DNA of 50,355 nt from Herminiimonas sp. (GTDB taxonomy: Bacteria > Pseudomonadota > Gammaproteobacteria > Burkholderiales > Burkholderiaceae_D). The stretch covers positions 1 to 50,355 of the forward strand of contig DAIDBD010000100.1 in NCBI GenBank assembly GCA_027310305.1, written 5' to 3'. Both the position numbers and the translations under genes were made by a program. The stretch's first letter is position 1. Every line of letters starts with the position of its first letter. The notes beneath the pieces are model-generated. The model did not search any database. It was not told the DNA's origin and was given only the letters and a program-made list of their open reading frames with translations. Shown here in pieces: positions 36,351-44,285 of the stretch.

Positions 36351-36832
36351 GGTTTCACCTTTTGATTTGTTGTTTTATTGGGCGTGATTTTCACGCTCAC
36401 CACTTTTTGAACATATCCATTCGCAAACCCTTTGGTAAAAGAGCCTGTGTTGTATGCGGACAGGGCCGCATACACCGAAGTCTGCGGGTCTTGATATTTA
36501 CGAACGGCTGATTGGTAATTCCACAAAAGGATGCTGGCTGCAGCCTTCAAGTTCTTGCATGGGTCAAATGCTTCCTCGATACTCAAACCAGTTATTTCGA
36601 GATTCGCGTAATTGATTTGGCCAAGGCCTAGATCGACGTTATAACCGTTGGAAACAAGCCACTTCGCCGTTAATACGGCTTCGTCGGCATTCGCCGGTTG
36701 GCGTGCCAGCCTGGCATTGCCATTAATACCGATAGCGTAGGGATTGAACTTCGATTCATGATGAACAATTTGCGCAAGCAGTTGAGGTGATACCCACGGA
36801 GCGCATTGCTGAGAAATGTCAAAAAAGTCCAC
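36347..36832 (-). CDS. virB1: VirB1-like lytic transglycosylase
   Basis: 161 residues of the SLT/lysozyme-like fold, with the catalytic glutamate in QIVHHESKFNPYAIGIN (about residue 27), then GLGQINYANL and a C-terminal AALSAYNTGSF. No clear signal peptide is seen at the chosen start, as in several VirB1/TrbN homologues. It locally opens peptidoglycan for assembly of the secretion channel. It overlaps topA by 4 nt and follows trbM by 9 bp. Confidence 0.9.
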   Translation of the reverse strand: MDFFDISQQCAPWVSPQLLAQIVHHESKFNPYAIGINGNARLARQPANADEAVLTAKWLVSNGYNVDLGLGQINYANLEITGLSIEEAFDPCKNLKAAASILLWNYQSAVRKYQDPQTSVYAALSAYNTGSFTKGFANGYVQKVVSVKITPNKTTNQKVKP

Positions 36833-36841
36833 AACAGGAGC

Positions 36842-37393
36842 CTATTTCCCATCAACCCAATGGCCGCATTTGATGTTTGCGGCTTGATTGCCGATTCCAA
36901 GGCCGGTGAGAGCATTTGAACCATAGGGGTTGTAATACTTGGGAGGAGGATCAATCACATATACCGGAGGATTGATCTTGGTGTATTGATGATTCACGTA
37001 GGCGCTGCAGTAGGACGGCATGGCGTCTGAAACGCAAACCGGATACCCCATTCCCCGCCACACCGTATTTGTTGCATTCAAGGACGCCGCATCGCAGCGC
37101 CCTGCCCCGTTGGCAATAGCGTTGACCAAAGAACGCATATTACTGTCCTGGTTGGAGACAGGGCATAGGTTCAGGAAGTTAATTCGTTCCCTGATCGTAT
37201 CTCCGAAATCATCATAGTTAATGCTGAAATACTCTGACAAGGAGGGATTGCATTCACCAGGAGGCGAACCAGTCGAAAGACACAAAATTGCCTCACAAGA
37301 CAACTTTACCCGCCCGGATAAAACCTCGTCTGCGTAGCTTTGCCCCGCCATTGATATGGCAAGAATGCCCAGCAAATAATTGAAGCGTTTCAT
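36842..37393 (-). CDS. trbM: TrbM/KikA-like conjugal transfer protein
   Basis: 183 residues with a Sec signal (MKRFNYLLGILAISMAGQSYA) and the TrbM pattern of paired cysteines around SCEAILCLSTGSPPGECNPSLSEYF, then LNLCPVS and several further Cys. TrbM is a periplasmic accessory of P-type conjugation systems whose exact role is not settled. The C-terminus ends GHWVDGK next to virB1. The preceding small gene abuts it directly. Confidence 0.8.
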   Translation of the reverse strand: MKRFNYLLGILAISMAGQSYADEVLSGRVKLSCEAILCLSTGSPPGECNPSLSEYFSINYDDFGDTIRERINFLNLCPVSNQDSNMRSLVNAIANGAGRCDAASLNATNTVWRGMGYPVCVSDAMPSYCSAYVNHQYTKINPPVYVIDPPPKYYNPYGSNALTGLGIGNQAANIKCGHWVDGK

Positions 37394-37642
37394 TCACATC
37401 CTCCTTATGGGAGACAGTAGTTTTCTGGAATCACCGGGCGTTTGCTCATTAAGCTCTTTCTCGATAAGTTGATGCATCCGTAAAAGTCTTTCTTCCAATC
37501 GTGCAATATCAGCAATGGCGGAAGTAGCCATTGATGAAACGACCTTGTTTTCGGATGACACAAGCAGATCGAGTTCACGATGCGAATTGCTCGCATTCGT
37601 CATTGCCAGGGAAAGGTGATGCAGATCAGCGTGATTGGTCAT
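37394..37642 (-). CDS. Small protein of unknown function in the transfer operon
   Basis: 82 residues; not recognised. It is polar and predicted helical (IADIARLEERLLRMHQLIEKELNEQ could form a coiled coil at residues 43 to 67), with no signal peptide or cysteines. It abuts trbM with no gap and follows the kfrB-like gene by 50 bp, so it belongs to the kfrB-like to topA operon. A short GC-rich hairpin-like stretch (CCGCCAGTTATTAGCTGGCGG) lies in the gap ahead of it. Confidence 0.6.
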   Translation of the reverse strand: MTNHADLHHLSLAMTNASNSHRELDLLVSSENKVVSSMATSAIADIARLEERLLRMHQLIEKELNEQTPGDSRKLLSPIRRM

Positions 37643-37692
37643 GGCAAAAAAAGCCGCCAGTTATTAGCTGGCGGCGGATATACAACATGGAG

Positions 37693-38229
37693 TTAGCGTT
37701 TCTGCGCAAGTGGCTTGTCAGGGGTTGGTACAGACGGCCCCTGGGCTTCCTTGGCAACCTTCGGCAACGATGGTTTTGCCATATCCTTCGCCATCGCGTC
37801 GATGTGTTTCAAAAAGGCTTCACGAGACTTGACGTTAGTGATGTTCTTTTCAGCCCATTCACTCGCCTTTTCTTTGATTTCAGTAGCACGACGCTCATTG
37901 AAACTTACAGCAAGGGCTTGGCCTCCCTTATCGTCATACTTGAAATCGAAATGCTTGCCCTGCAGCTTGCCGGAATCTGCCAACGCCGCGATTTCTTTGG
38001 TGTTGTCCAGTTTCGTAATATCGTGAGCAATAGCAACATTCTTGCCCACTTGCTGAACGATATGCGTATCCGTAACCAGAATAATCTTGCCGGAATACTC
38101 GCCATGCTGCTTGGGAATGTAGACATGACCTTGCTTGCCGCCGACCAGGCCAATAGCCGTTTCCCATTCGGCCTTGGGCATTTTGGAACCGATCAATTCG
38201 GCTTTTTGGGTTTGTTCATTGTCAGACAT
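37693..38229 (-). CDS. KfrB-like plasmid protein
   Basis: 178 residues from ATG 38229 (AAAGGA ribosome site; a GTG at 38250 is less likely). The segment GKIILVTDTHIVQQVGKNVAIAHD (about 48 to 71) matches the KfrB-type domain found on conjugative plasmids, where such domains occur in Kfr proteins and at the ends of relaxases. The C-terminal half is charged, helical and Pro/Lys-rich. It is the first gene of a second transfer operon, after a promoter at 38317-38344. Its role is unknown. Confidence 0.55.
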   Translation of the reverse strand: MSDNEQTQKAELIGSKMPKAEWETAIGLVGGKQGHVYIPKQHGEYSGKIILVTDTHIVQQVGKNVAIAHDITKLDNTKEIAALADSGKLQGKHFDFKYDDKGGQALAVSFNERRATEIKEKASEWAEKNITNVKSREAFLKHIDAMAKDMAKPSLPKVAKEAQGPSVPTPDKPLAQKR

Positions 38230-38311
38230 TTCGCATCCTTTCGTTGACACTCCAAACTAGGAGCAGTGGTTGTTTTAAGGGGTTTGTCCATTCCTGAATA
38301 AAGAACGGACG

Positions 38312-38344
38312 CCCCCATATTATCATTTTTGGGGGTCTTGTCAA
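38312..38344 (-). promoter_or_regulatory. Promoter of the kfrB-like/trbM/virB1/topA operon with operator-like inverted repeat
   Basis: On the minus strand a perfect -35, TTGACA (38339-38344), is 16 nt from a -10, TAATAT (38317-38322). CCCCC (38331-38335 on the minus strand) and GGGGG (38312-38316) form an inverted repeat that brackets the spacer and -10, well placed for a repressor. Confidence 0.6.
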
Positions 38345-38364
38345 ACCTCAATTAATCGCATCAT

Positions 38365-38380
38365 TTTCGCGGACGCGAAA
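38365..38380. repeat. TTTCGCG-GA-CGCGAAA palindrome upstream of the kfrB-like promoter
   Basis: Perfect 7-2-7 palindrome, 21 bp upstream of the -35 and 8 bp after the virD4 stop. The same sequence recurs at 35763-35778 and, with one mismatch, at 42950-42965. Confidence 0.65.
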
Positions 38381-38387
38381 TATCGTA

Positions 38388-40319
38388 TTAAACGGTATTA
38401 ACATTACTAGCCTCTTGAATCCTAATGAAAACGGCTTTAGCCATGGCTTCTATATTTGCCTGTCTCTGGTTCTCGTTTTCAAATAATTGGGGATTCTCTT
38501 CAAGCGAAAGTAGTCTTTCCGGTAAGTCTTCAGAATTCATGAGATCAGTTAGGTCTGCATCAACGTAATAACTGCTTCTGCTTACGGATGACCAGTAGAA
38601 GCGCCATTTCGGCACGGGTACTGGGACTGGTATTGGTACTGTTCTGGTTTCCTCGCCAATCCGTACTTCATGCGTAGGTACAGCGAAGAACCGTTCTTTG
38701 AAGTATTGGTCTTTGTAATAACAAATCTTGTGGCTTTTAATAATTGGGATACCGGGCCTTGAAATCAGGGATTGCGTCATAGGCATACTACGCAATTCCT
38801 GTGGCAACATAAGCGCCCTCTTCTGCTGTGATTCGGTTTCGGATAATGAATACCTGCCCGTATTCAATGCTCCGATATTGGAATGCTGCGCATTCCTGGT
38901 TACAACAGTGTCATAACCGATCATTTCCGAATACTCGTTTGCCTCTTTCGTTTCGGAAGGGGTGAAGAATATCTTGACGCCCATATTGGCGAAAATGTTA
39001 TGTGCATCTTCTTTCGTGTAAGCCGCCTCGATCTGCGACCGGTCTTGAATAATGATAAGCAACCGCATGTTATAGCCAGCCATGAAGCCGACACCCTTTG
39101 CAATGATTCCCACCTTGCCAACGGAGGTGAATTCATCCATCAGCATCAAACATTGATATTTCAAAGCTGGGTTATGTTCAGGCAGCTCTTTCACGTTCTC
39201 GTTGATGAGCTGCGAAAAAAACAGATTAAGAATAAATCCAGACTGTTCCAGGTCATTCGCCGCAATGTGAATGTATACAGACATCTTCTGTTTTCGGACT
39301 TCGCGCAAGTCAAAATCATCTGCGCACGTTGCCTTATCGACAACAGGGTTAGTCCATAAGGCCAAGGGGGCAGTAAAAGACGACAGAATGTTTTTCAGCG
39401 TATCTTCTGAATTGTTCAAAAACCTATTTAACGAATCCACACATGCCGCCGACAACGGAACATCGGATTCGGCACGCATGCCAATAACAGAGGCTAGGTA
39501 TTCTTGAACTGGACGCCCCTTGCCGGAGGCCTGGCGCAATATTTCTCCAATGGTCTGAGGCAACATGGGTGTTTCCAAAACCATTAACCCGAGGCCAAGA
39601 AACAGGTTGCGTGATGAATCTGACCAGAATGGATTTTTTGGGTCAGGCGGATAGATGATTGTGGCCAGCGCCAAAAGATCGTTGGCCCTGAAATTGGGGT
39701 CTTTGGAAATGTAGCTTAATGGGTTCCATCGGTGCGTGTGTTCACTGAATGGATTGAAGTAAAAGACCTGGTTCCCAAGATGCTTCCGTCGAAACTCGGA
39801 TGTCAGGTTGTAGTTCTCACCCTTGATGTCCAGGACGACAACTGAATCCGGGAATGTCAGGAGATTCGGAATAACGAAACTGACGCCCTTTCCCGATCTG
39901 GTCGGCGCGGCAAGAATAACAAACTCATACCCAGGGAAACGCAGTAATTGGTCTTTGTATTTGCCAATTAAAATCCCCTTAGGTGCAGTAAAGTTCTGGG
40001 ATTCAATGTCTTCCATATTTGCAAAACGCGCCTTGCCGTAAAGATCAATATTGGCTTTGCGCGTGGACATGAAAACACCAAACGGAACACCAAGTACCAG
40101 TATGGCCGCAATAATCATGCTCCCACGTAATTTGCTCGATGCCGTAGAGCCGGGGGCTGCATTGTTCCAGGCATCAAATACGGTGTACCAATCGGCTTTC
40201 AAAGGGTTTTCGTGATAAGACACGAATAGAACCATTCCCGCGAGGTAGTAGGCGGCAATCATAAGCAGGGTGAAAAGCACAACGACTGCCAAACCAATGG
40301 CGACCTTTTTGGTGTTCAT
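38388..40319 (-). CDS. virD4: VirD4 type IV coupling protein
   Basis: 643 residues. Two N-terminal membrane helices (about 6 to 34 and 66 to 84) anchor a cytoplasmic ATPase with Walker A APTRSGKGVSFVIP and Walker B QCLMLMDEFTSVGK. The order and spacing match TraG/VirD4. It docks the relaxosome or substrate to the channel and drives DNA transfer. A Pro-Val repeat (PIPVPVPVPKW) lies near residue 570. The start overlaps virB11 by 4 nt. Confidence 0.96.
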   Translation of the reverse strand: MNTKKVAIGLAVVVLFTLLMIAAYYLAGMVLFVSYHENPLKADWYTVFDAWNNAAPGSTASSKLRGSMIIAAILVLGVPFGVFMSTRKANIDLYGKARFANMEDIESQNFTAPKGILIGKYKDQLLRFPGYEFVILAAPTRSGKGVSFVIPNLLTFPDSVVVLDIKGENYNLTSEFRRKHLGNQVFYFNPFSEHTHRWNPLSYISKDPNFRANDLLALATIIYPPDPKNPFWSDSSRNLFLGLGLMVLETPMLPQTIGEILRQASGKGRPVQEYLASVIGMRAESDVPLSAACVDSLNRFLNNSEDTLKNILSSFTAPLALWTNPVVDKATCADDFDLREVRKQKMSVYIHIAANDLEQSGFILNLFFSQLINENVKELPEHNPALKYQCLMLMDEFTSVGKVGIIAKGVGFMAGYNMRLLIIIQDRSQIEAAYTKEDAHNIFANMGVKIFFTPSETKEANEYSEMIGYDTVVTRNAQHSNIGALNTGRYSLSETESQQKRALMLPQELRSMPMTQSLISRPGIPIIKSHKICYYKDQYFKERFFAVPTHEVRIGEETRTVPIPVPVPVPKWRFYWSSVSRSSYYVDADLTDLMNSEDLPERLLSLEENPQLFENENQRQANIEAMAKAVFIRIQEASNVNTV

Positions 40320-41344
40320 TTCATCGCCTCCAATTTGCGTTCAGGTTCGTAATATATTTCGCTAATAATTCTCCGACCGCCCTCATTCTTGAATTGCACG
40401 ACAATATCTATTGTCAGCGTAAGCAGTCGTTTAATGACATCGAAAGTCAGGTTGGCACCACCCGGTGAATCTTGAATCATGATGGCTAGTTGCTCGAAAG
40501 CGAGCGCCGGAGTTCCGGCATGACAACTGGTGATACTTCCTGGATGGCCGGAAGCAGCGTTTCGGATGTAATAGAGGCATTCATCGCCTCGCAGCTCGGC
40601 CAAGAGAATTCTGTCAGGTTTCATCCGCAAACAACATTCAAGCAGATCCTTCGGAGTGGCGGTAGAAACCCCCTGCCCTCCTTTGCTGTAGATCAGATGA
40701 ACCTTGTTTTCGTGTGGCAGGAATAGTTCCCGCACATCCTCGATGGTAATCAATCGTTCATGAAGGGGAATCTCATGCACCAATCCCTTCATGAAAGTAG
40801 TTTTACCGCTTCCTGTGGCACCAGAAACCACAATGTTTTTTCTGGACAAAACAGCCAGTTTGAAAAACTCACGATAATTCTTATCGACCAGATACTGCTG
40901 CAGCTTCTTGTCATCCTCATGCAGTTCTTTCTGCGCGAGCCGTACTTCATTAAACAGGCCGTCGCTATAGAAATCATCCAACGTTCTGACGGTAAGCGAG
41001 GGTTTCCGCATCGTGAATGAAGGAAACCCGTCTGCAGCCGGCGACATGACAAACTGCATACGCGATCCATCGGGAAGCGAAGCACTTAAAAGCGGGCGCT
41101 TTTCATTAATCTCTTGCTTGGCATAAGTGGCAACGGCTCTTGCCAGAGATTCAATTACTTGCTGGTTGACTGCCGGAGATTCGTACCGTGTCCATCGGGA
41201 ATTCCGCTCAACAAACACTTCCTTGGGCGCATTGACACATATTTCTGTAACTTGAGGGTCTTCCATCCACTCGGAGAAAGGAAGCAGGAAAACCCGCGCA
41301 GATGCATCCTTCCCGAGCTGGGAGATCGTGGAAGGCGCATTCAT
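40316..41344 (-). CDS. virB11: VirB11 secretion ATPase
   Basis: 342 residues. It has Walker A VSGATGSGKTTFMKGL, the Asp box EDVRELFLPH, Walker B-like RILLAELRGDECLYY and the His box GHPGSITSCHAGTPALAF. It forms a hexameric cytoplasmic traffic ATPase that energises pilus assembly and substrate transfer together with VirB4 and VirD4. Overlaps of 4 nt on both sides indicate coupled translation. Confidence 0.96.
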   Translation of the reverse strand: MNAPSTISQLGKDASARVFLLPFSEWMEDPQVTEICVNAPKEVFVERNSRWTRYESPAVNQQVIESLARAVATYAKQEINEKRPLLSASLPDGSRMQFVMSPAADGFPSFTMRKPSLTVRTLDDFYSDGLFNEVRLAQKELHEDDKKLQQYLVDKNYREFFKLAVLSRKNIVVSGATGSGKTTFMKGLVHEIPLHERLITIEDVRELFLPHENKVHLIYSKGGQGVSTATPKDLLECCLRMKPDRILLAELRGDECLYYIRNAASGHPGSITSCHAGTPALAFEQLAIMIQDSPGGANLTFDVIKRLLTLTIDIVVQFKNEGGRRIISEIYYEPERKLEAMK

Positions 41345-42579
41345 CGAGTTTTATTCTCGAAAACGTGATCGAACCAAAGGTCACGATTCACCATAATGGT
41401 AATCAAATCGCCTCGATTTTTAATTATCGTCGGCGGGATGTTCAAGGTGCTATCAAGTACCTTTTCCGACATTTTCGGCACGCTTGCCTGAGTGCTGGGG
41501 AAAGAATTCTGTGGCGTTCCGCCATTGACACTACCATTCGATGATGCTTGCAACACAACGGCATCTTCAATCATGGAGAGCAAGAATGCGGCGCCGATCC
41601 GCTCCGGCCACTTGTTATCAACAAACCCCGGAACCCCTGCGGCACCCACTGCATCCGCACTGGGGCCGTCCACATCAATTACCACACCATCCGTGGTTTT
41701 GATGCGCTCCCAGACCACTGCCAATCGAACATCCCCTGTTTTAAGACCTTGGGCATAAGCCCCTGACACTTTGGAACCCTTCTTAATCAGGAGAACGGCT
41801 CCGTTATCGGAATAAACATCCTCAGTTGTAATGCAAGTGGTCGTTCCTGGGAGATTCGATAAAATCTGCGTCTCTAAAACGCACGGTATCGTGCTAGGAC
41901 GTGCCAAAACATAACTCCTGTTACCAAGGTTCGCCGCATGCACTTGAGGCGTCTTAGTGAGCGTTCCTTTTGATTTGGAAGCATTCGCTTGATCCTGGAT
42001 AGTTTCAATCGCAGGTTGTGGCGCAGGAACCAAGCCGGTCGTAGGAGCAGCCGATAGAATCGTGCTTTTACTATCCGTAAAAGCAGACTTTGCATCGGCT
42101 TCAAGCATCATCGAAGGCTTTCCAGGAGTGGCTTGCCCTGCTTGCGTTGCAACTGGCTTGTTTTTCGGCGTTTCAATAACCGGGATTGGTTGGGCTGCAC
42201 CAACAATCGGCTGCTGTGGCTGAATCGCCGGCGCTGTGAAACTAGCGGGCAAACTTGAAGGGGCTAATACTTGAGATTGTGATGTAGGCGCATTCAGTTC
42301 AAGCGGCTTCCGTCCGCTAATTGAGCTACCAGATTCCTCCTGTTTACTGGTTTGCTTGGCCGCTCTTTCGGCGGCCAATGCTGTGAGCTTATGGCGGATG
42401 CCACTGGACAACGCCCAAAGCAACGCGATCACCAAGAGAGCAGTCAAGCCCAAAAACAGAATCATCTTGGTTTTCTTGGGTTTGGCAGGCTCATTTACGA
42501 AGCGGCCATGATCTTCGGTCGAAGTGGAACTGTCTTGCACTGGATCAGGTGCGGCAGAAGCATTGGAGTTATTTGTCAT
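41341..42579 (-). CDS. virB10: VirB10/TrbI core complex protein
   Basis: 412 residues from ATG 42579, which overlaps the virB9 end; longer alternatives lie inside virB9. A short cytoplasmic tail is followed by one membrane helix (MILFLGLTALLVIALLWALS). A long Pro/Gln/Ala-rich periplasmic linker (VIETPKNKPVATQ and similar) leads to the conserved TrbI domain: LPGTTTCITTEDVYSDNG, KKGSKVSGAYAQGLKTGD and VVDGPSADAVGAAGV-like VDVDGPSADAVGAAG. It spans both membranes as the scaffold of the channel. Confidence 0.95.
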   Translation of the reverse strand: MTNNSNASAAPDPVQDSSTSTEDHGRFVNEPAKPKKTKMILFLGLTALLVIALLWALSSGIRHKLTALAAERAAKQTSKQEESGSSISGRKPLELNAPTSQSQVLAPSSLPASFTAPAIQPQQPIVGAAQPIPVIETPKNKPVATQAGQATPGKPSMMLEADAKSAFTDSKSTILSAAPTTGLVPAPQPAIETIQDQANASKSKGTLTKTPQVHAANLGNRSYVLARPSTIPCVLETQILSNLPGTTTCITTEDVYSDNGAVLLIKKGSKVSGAYAQGLKTGDVRLAVVWERIKTTDGVVIDVDGPSADAVGAAGVPGFVDNKWPERIGAAFLLSMIEDAVVLQASSNGSVNGGTPQNSFPSTQASVPKMSEKVLDSTLNIPPTIIKNRGDLITIMVNRDLWFDHVFENKTR

Positions 42580-43384
42580 TGCTGGCTCGCTGCGAATTAG
42601 TGCTTGTTGGCGCGACTGTTGCGCCAACAGCATCATACTTTTCATTAAACACCCCAATCACACTACCGCCGAGGCGTAGATTCCATTGTGGGCTGATGCC
42701 ATGCAGTACTACCAATCCATCATCTTCGACGTGCGAGTTAATAAGGGTTTCTTCTTTCGATCCTGGCACGCTTCGATAGATAGCCGGTACAACCAAATTC
42801 TTCGGGAAGCGCAGATAAGTGAATTTCCCATCATCCCAGGCCTCACGAGGCCGAATATCGGCCTGTTCTTTCACAATTTGCATTGTGTAAGACGTGTTCT
42901 TGTATGGTGGCGGCGGAATAACAACAGGCATCTTGGGTTCGCCGATAATTTTCTCGTCCGCGAAAATTTCGGTGCGCTCTTGAGACTGCACCGCGGGCCT
43001 ACTCGATACAGTGAGTTTCGACAAATACGCTCGTTTGTCCTTATCCGCCACGGGCTTCAAATCAAGAACAAAGCTATGCGATTTCGTTGTAATCACTGCA
43101 GTGCGCGGCTGCATCGTCTTCGCTTGTAACTTGATGAAAAGGCGATGGCCGCGCTTCACAATCTCCCATTGGCTTTTCCAATCATCAAGTCCACTTACGG
43201 CTACGTCATCAACAACCTCGTCATTATCGAATTCGACAATGACCGGCTGACCTGCAGCGACCTCGACAGCGATAGGCTTATCTTCATTACTTACAACATT
43301 GCGGATTCTCGAATCATCGTAGTAATCAGCATGCGCGTTCAAGCTCGCAAGCAGAAGGCTAATCAGTAAGCTCGTCTTTTTCAT
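42569..43384 (-). CDS. virB9: VirB9 outer-membrane core component
   Basis: 271 residues with a Sec signal (MKKTSLLISLLLASLNAHA). The N-terminal domain (YDDSRIRNVVSNEDK...) is followed by a proline-rich hinge (MPVVIPPPPYKN) and a C-terminal domain with WDDGKFTYLRFPKNLVVPAIY and GLVVLHGISPQWNLRLGGSVIGVFN, typical of VirB9/TrbG. It pairs with the VirB7 lipoprotein in the outer-membrane ring. A near-perfect copy of the TTTCGCG/CGCGAAA palindrome lies inside (42950-42965). Confidence 0.95.
   Translation of the reverse strand: MKKTSLLISLLLASLNAHADYYDDSRIRNVVSNEDKPIAVEVAAGQPVIVEFDNDEVVDDVAVSGLDDWKSQWEIVKRGHRLFIKLQAKTMQPRTAVITTKSHSFVLDLKPVADKDKRAYLSKLTVSSRPAVQSQERTEIFADEKIIGEPKMPVVIPPPPYKNTSYTMQIVKEQADIRPREAWDDGKFTYLRFPKNLVVPAIYRSVPGSKEETLINSHVEDDGLVVLHGISPQWNLRLGGSVIGVFNEKYDAVGATVAPTSTNSQRASNDK
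42950..42965. repeat. TTTCTCG-TC-CGCGAAA, imperfect third palindrome copy inside virB9
   Basis: It differs at one position from the palindromes at 35763 and 38365. It encodes FADEK within virB9, so it could partly reflect coding constraint. Confidence 0.4.
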
Positions 43385-44133
43385 GGGTTCACCTTCGGCA
43401 ATGGGATAGTTGGCTGGGTCGGTTCGGCCGGGGGCTGTTTTGGAGTATCTGTAGTCACCACGATTTCAGGGTCTACCTGATAACCAGTCACAGAAAACCC
43501 GAGTGGGTTTTCGATCAACTCCGCTTCTTTTGCATGAGGATTCGGAATGTAGTGATATTCCAGAGTAGCGATGTACCGCGACACTTTCGGTGTCGCAGTG
43601 GTTGAGGCCACATTACGCAAATCACGATCTTCAATCTCAAACCGGACGGTTGCGATATTGGCCGACGGTAACGTGACGCTAAGGATTCTTGGAACATGCT
43701 CAACCTTCTCTTCGAGGGTCTTTTGCAAAGCGTTCTCGCCCTCGAATTGTTTCTTGTACTTGTTCCAGACCACTTCGCCGGAAGTGCGTCTTACAAAGTC
43801 GTAATCCGCTTGCAGGATTTTGTAATCGTATCGCTCATGCGCAAGCACAAACCTCTTAATCCAGTGCTTGTCATTCACATCATTCCGCGTGGCAACATAT
43901 TCCGGCAGATCGCTAGTCATGCTTGTTTCGCCGGTTGCCTTGTCTACTGAAACAATCCTGGTGACTGTCTGTTTCAATGGCATAGAAACAGCTAAGGCAA
44001 TTACTGACAATCCAGCAATAACCAAAGAAGACTTGGCAACCAACCAGGCGCGTTTTTCAGAATCAATCCGGGCCTGGACAATGGAATACTCCCAGCTCAG
44101 ATTCGACAGCTCACGATCATTAGTTTTTGCCAT
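43381..44133 (-). CDS. virB8: VirB8 inner-membrane assembly factor
   Basis: 250 residues from ATG 44133, which has AGGTGA upstream. A cytoplasmic N-terminus (SWEYSIVQARIDSEKRAWLVA) is followed by one membrane helix (SSLVIAGLSVIALAVSMPL) and the NTF2-like periplasmic domain: KHWIKRFVLAHERYDY, then PNPHAKEAELIENPLGFSVTGYQVDPE. It nucleates channel assembly. An unusual Pro-rich tail (PKQPPAEPTQPTIPLPKV) ends the protein. Confidence 0.95.
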   Translation of the reverse strand: MAKTNDRELSNLSWEYSIVQARIDSEKRAWLVAKSSLVIAGLSVIALAVSMPLKQTVTRIVSVDKATGETSMTSDLPEYVATRNDVNDKHWIKRFVLAHERYDYKILQADYDFVRRTSGEVVWNKYKKQFEGENALQKTLEEKVEHVPRILSVTLPSANIATVRFEIEDRDLRNVASTTATPKVSRYIATLEYHYIPNPHAKEAELIENPLGFSVTGYQVDPEIVVTTDTPKQPPAEPTQPTIPLPKVNP

Positions 44134-44269
44134 TGTTATCACCTGCTTTGGATTGTGTATTGATTGGCACCCGATTGCTTCCGTCCGGCCAATCAAGTGA
44201 TGGTGGAATAACCGAGCATGCGGAAAGCAGGAGAATCAGGGCGATACTGCTATATGTTTTGACGTTCAT
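44120..44269 (-). CDS. virB7: VirB7-like small lipoprotein
   Basis: 49 residues starting MNVKTYSSIALILLLSACSVIPPS, with a clear lipobox (LSAC) and a short polar tail. Size and position between virB6 and virB8 fit VirB7, which holds VirB9 in the outer membrane. Its stop overlaps the virB8 start by 14 nt. Confidence 0.8.
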   Translation of the reverse strand: MNVKTYSSIALILLLSACSVIPPSLDWPDGSNRVPINTQSKAGDNNGKN

Positions 44270-44285
44270 AAAAAAACTTTCTAAT

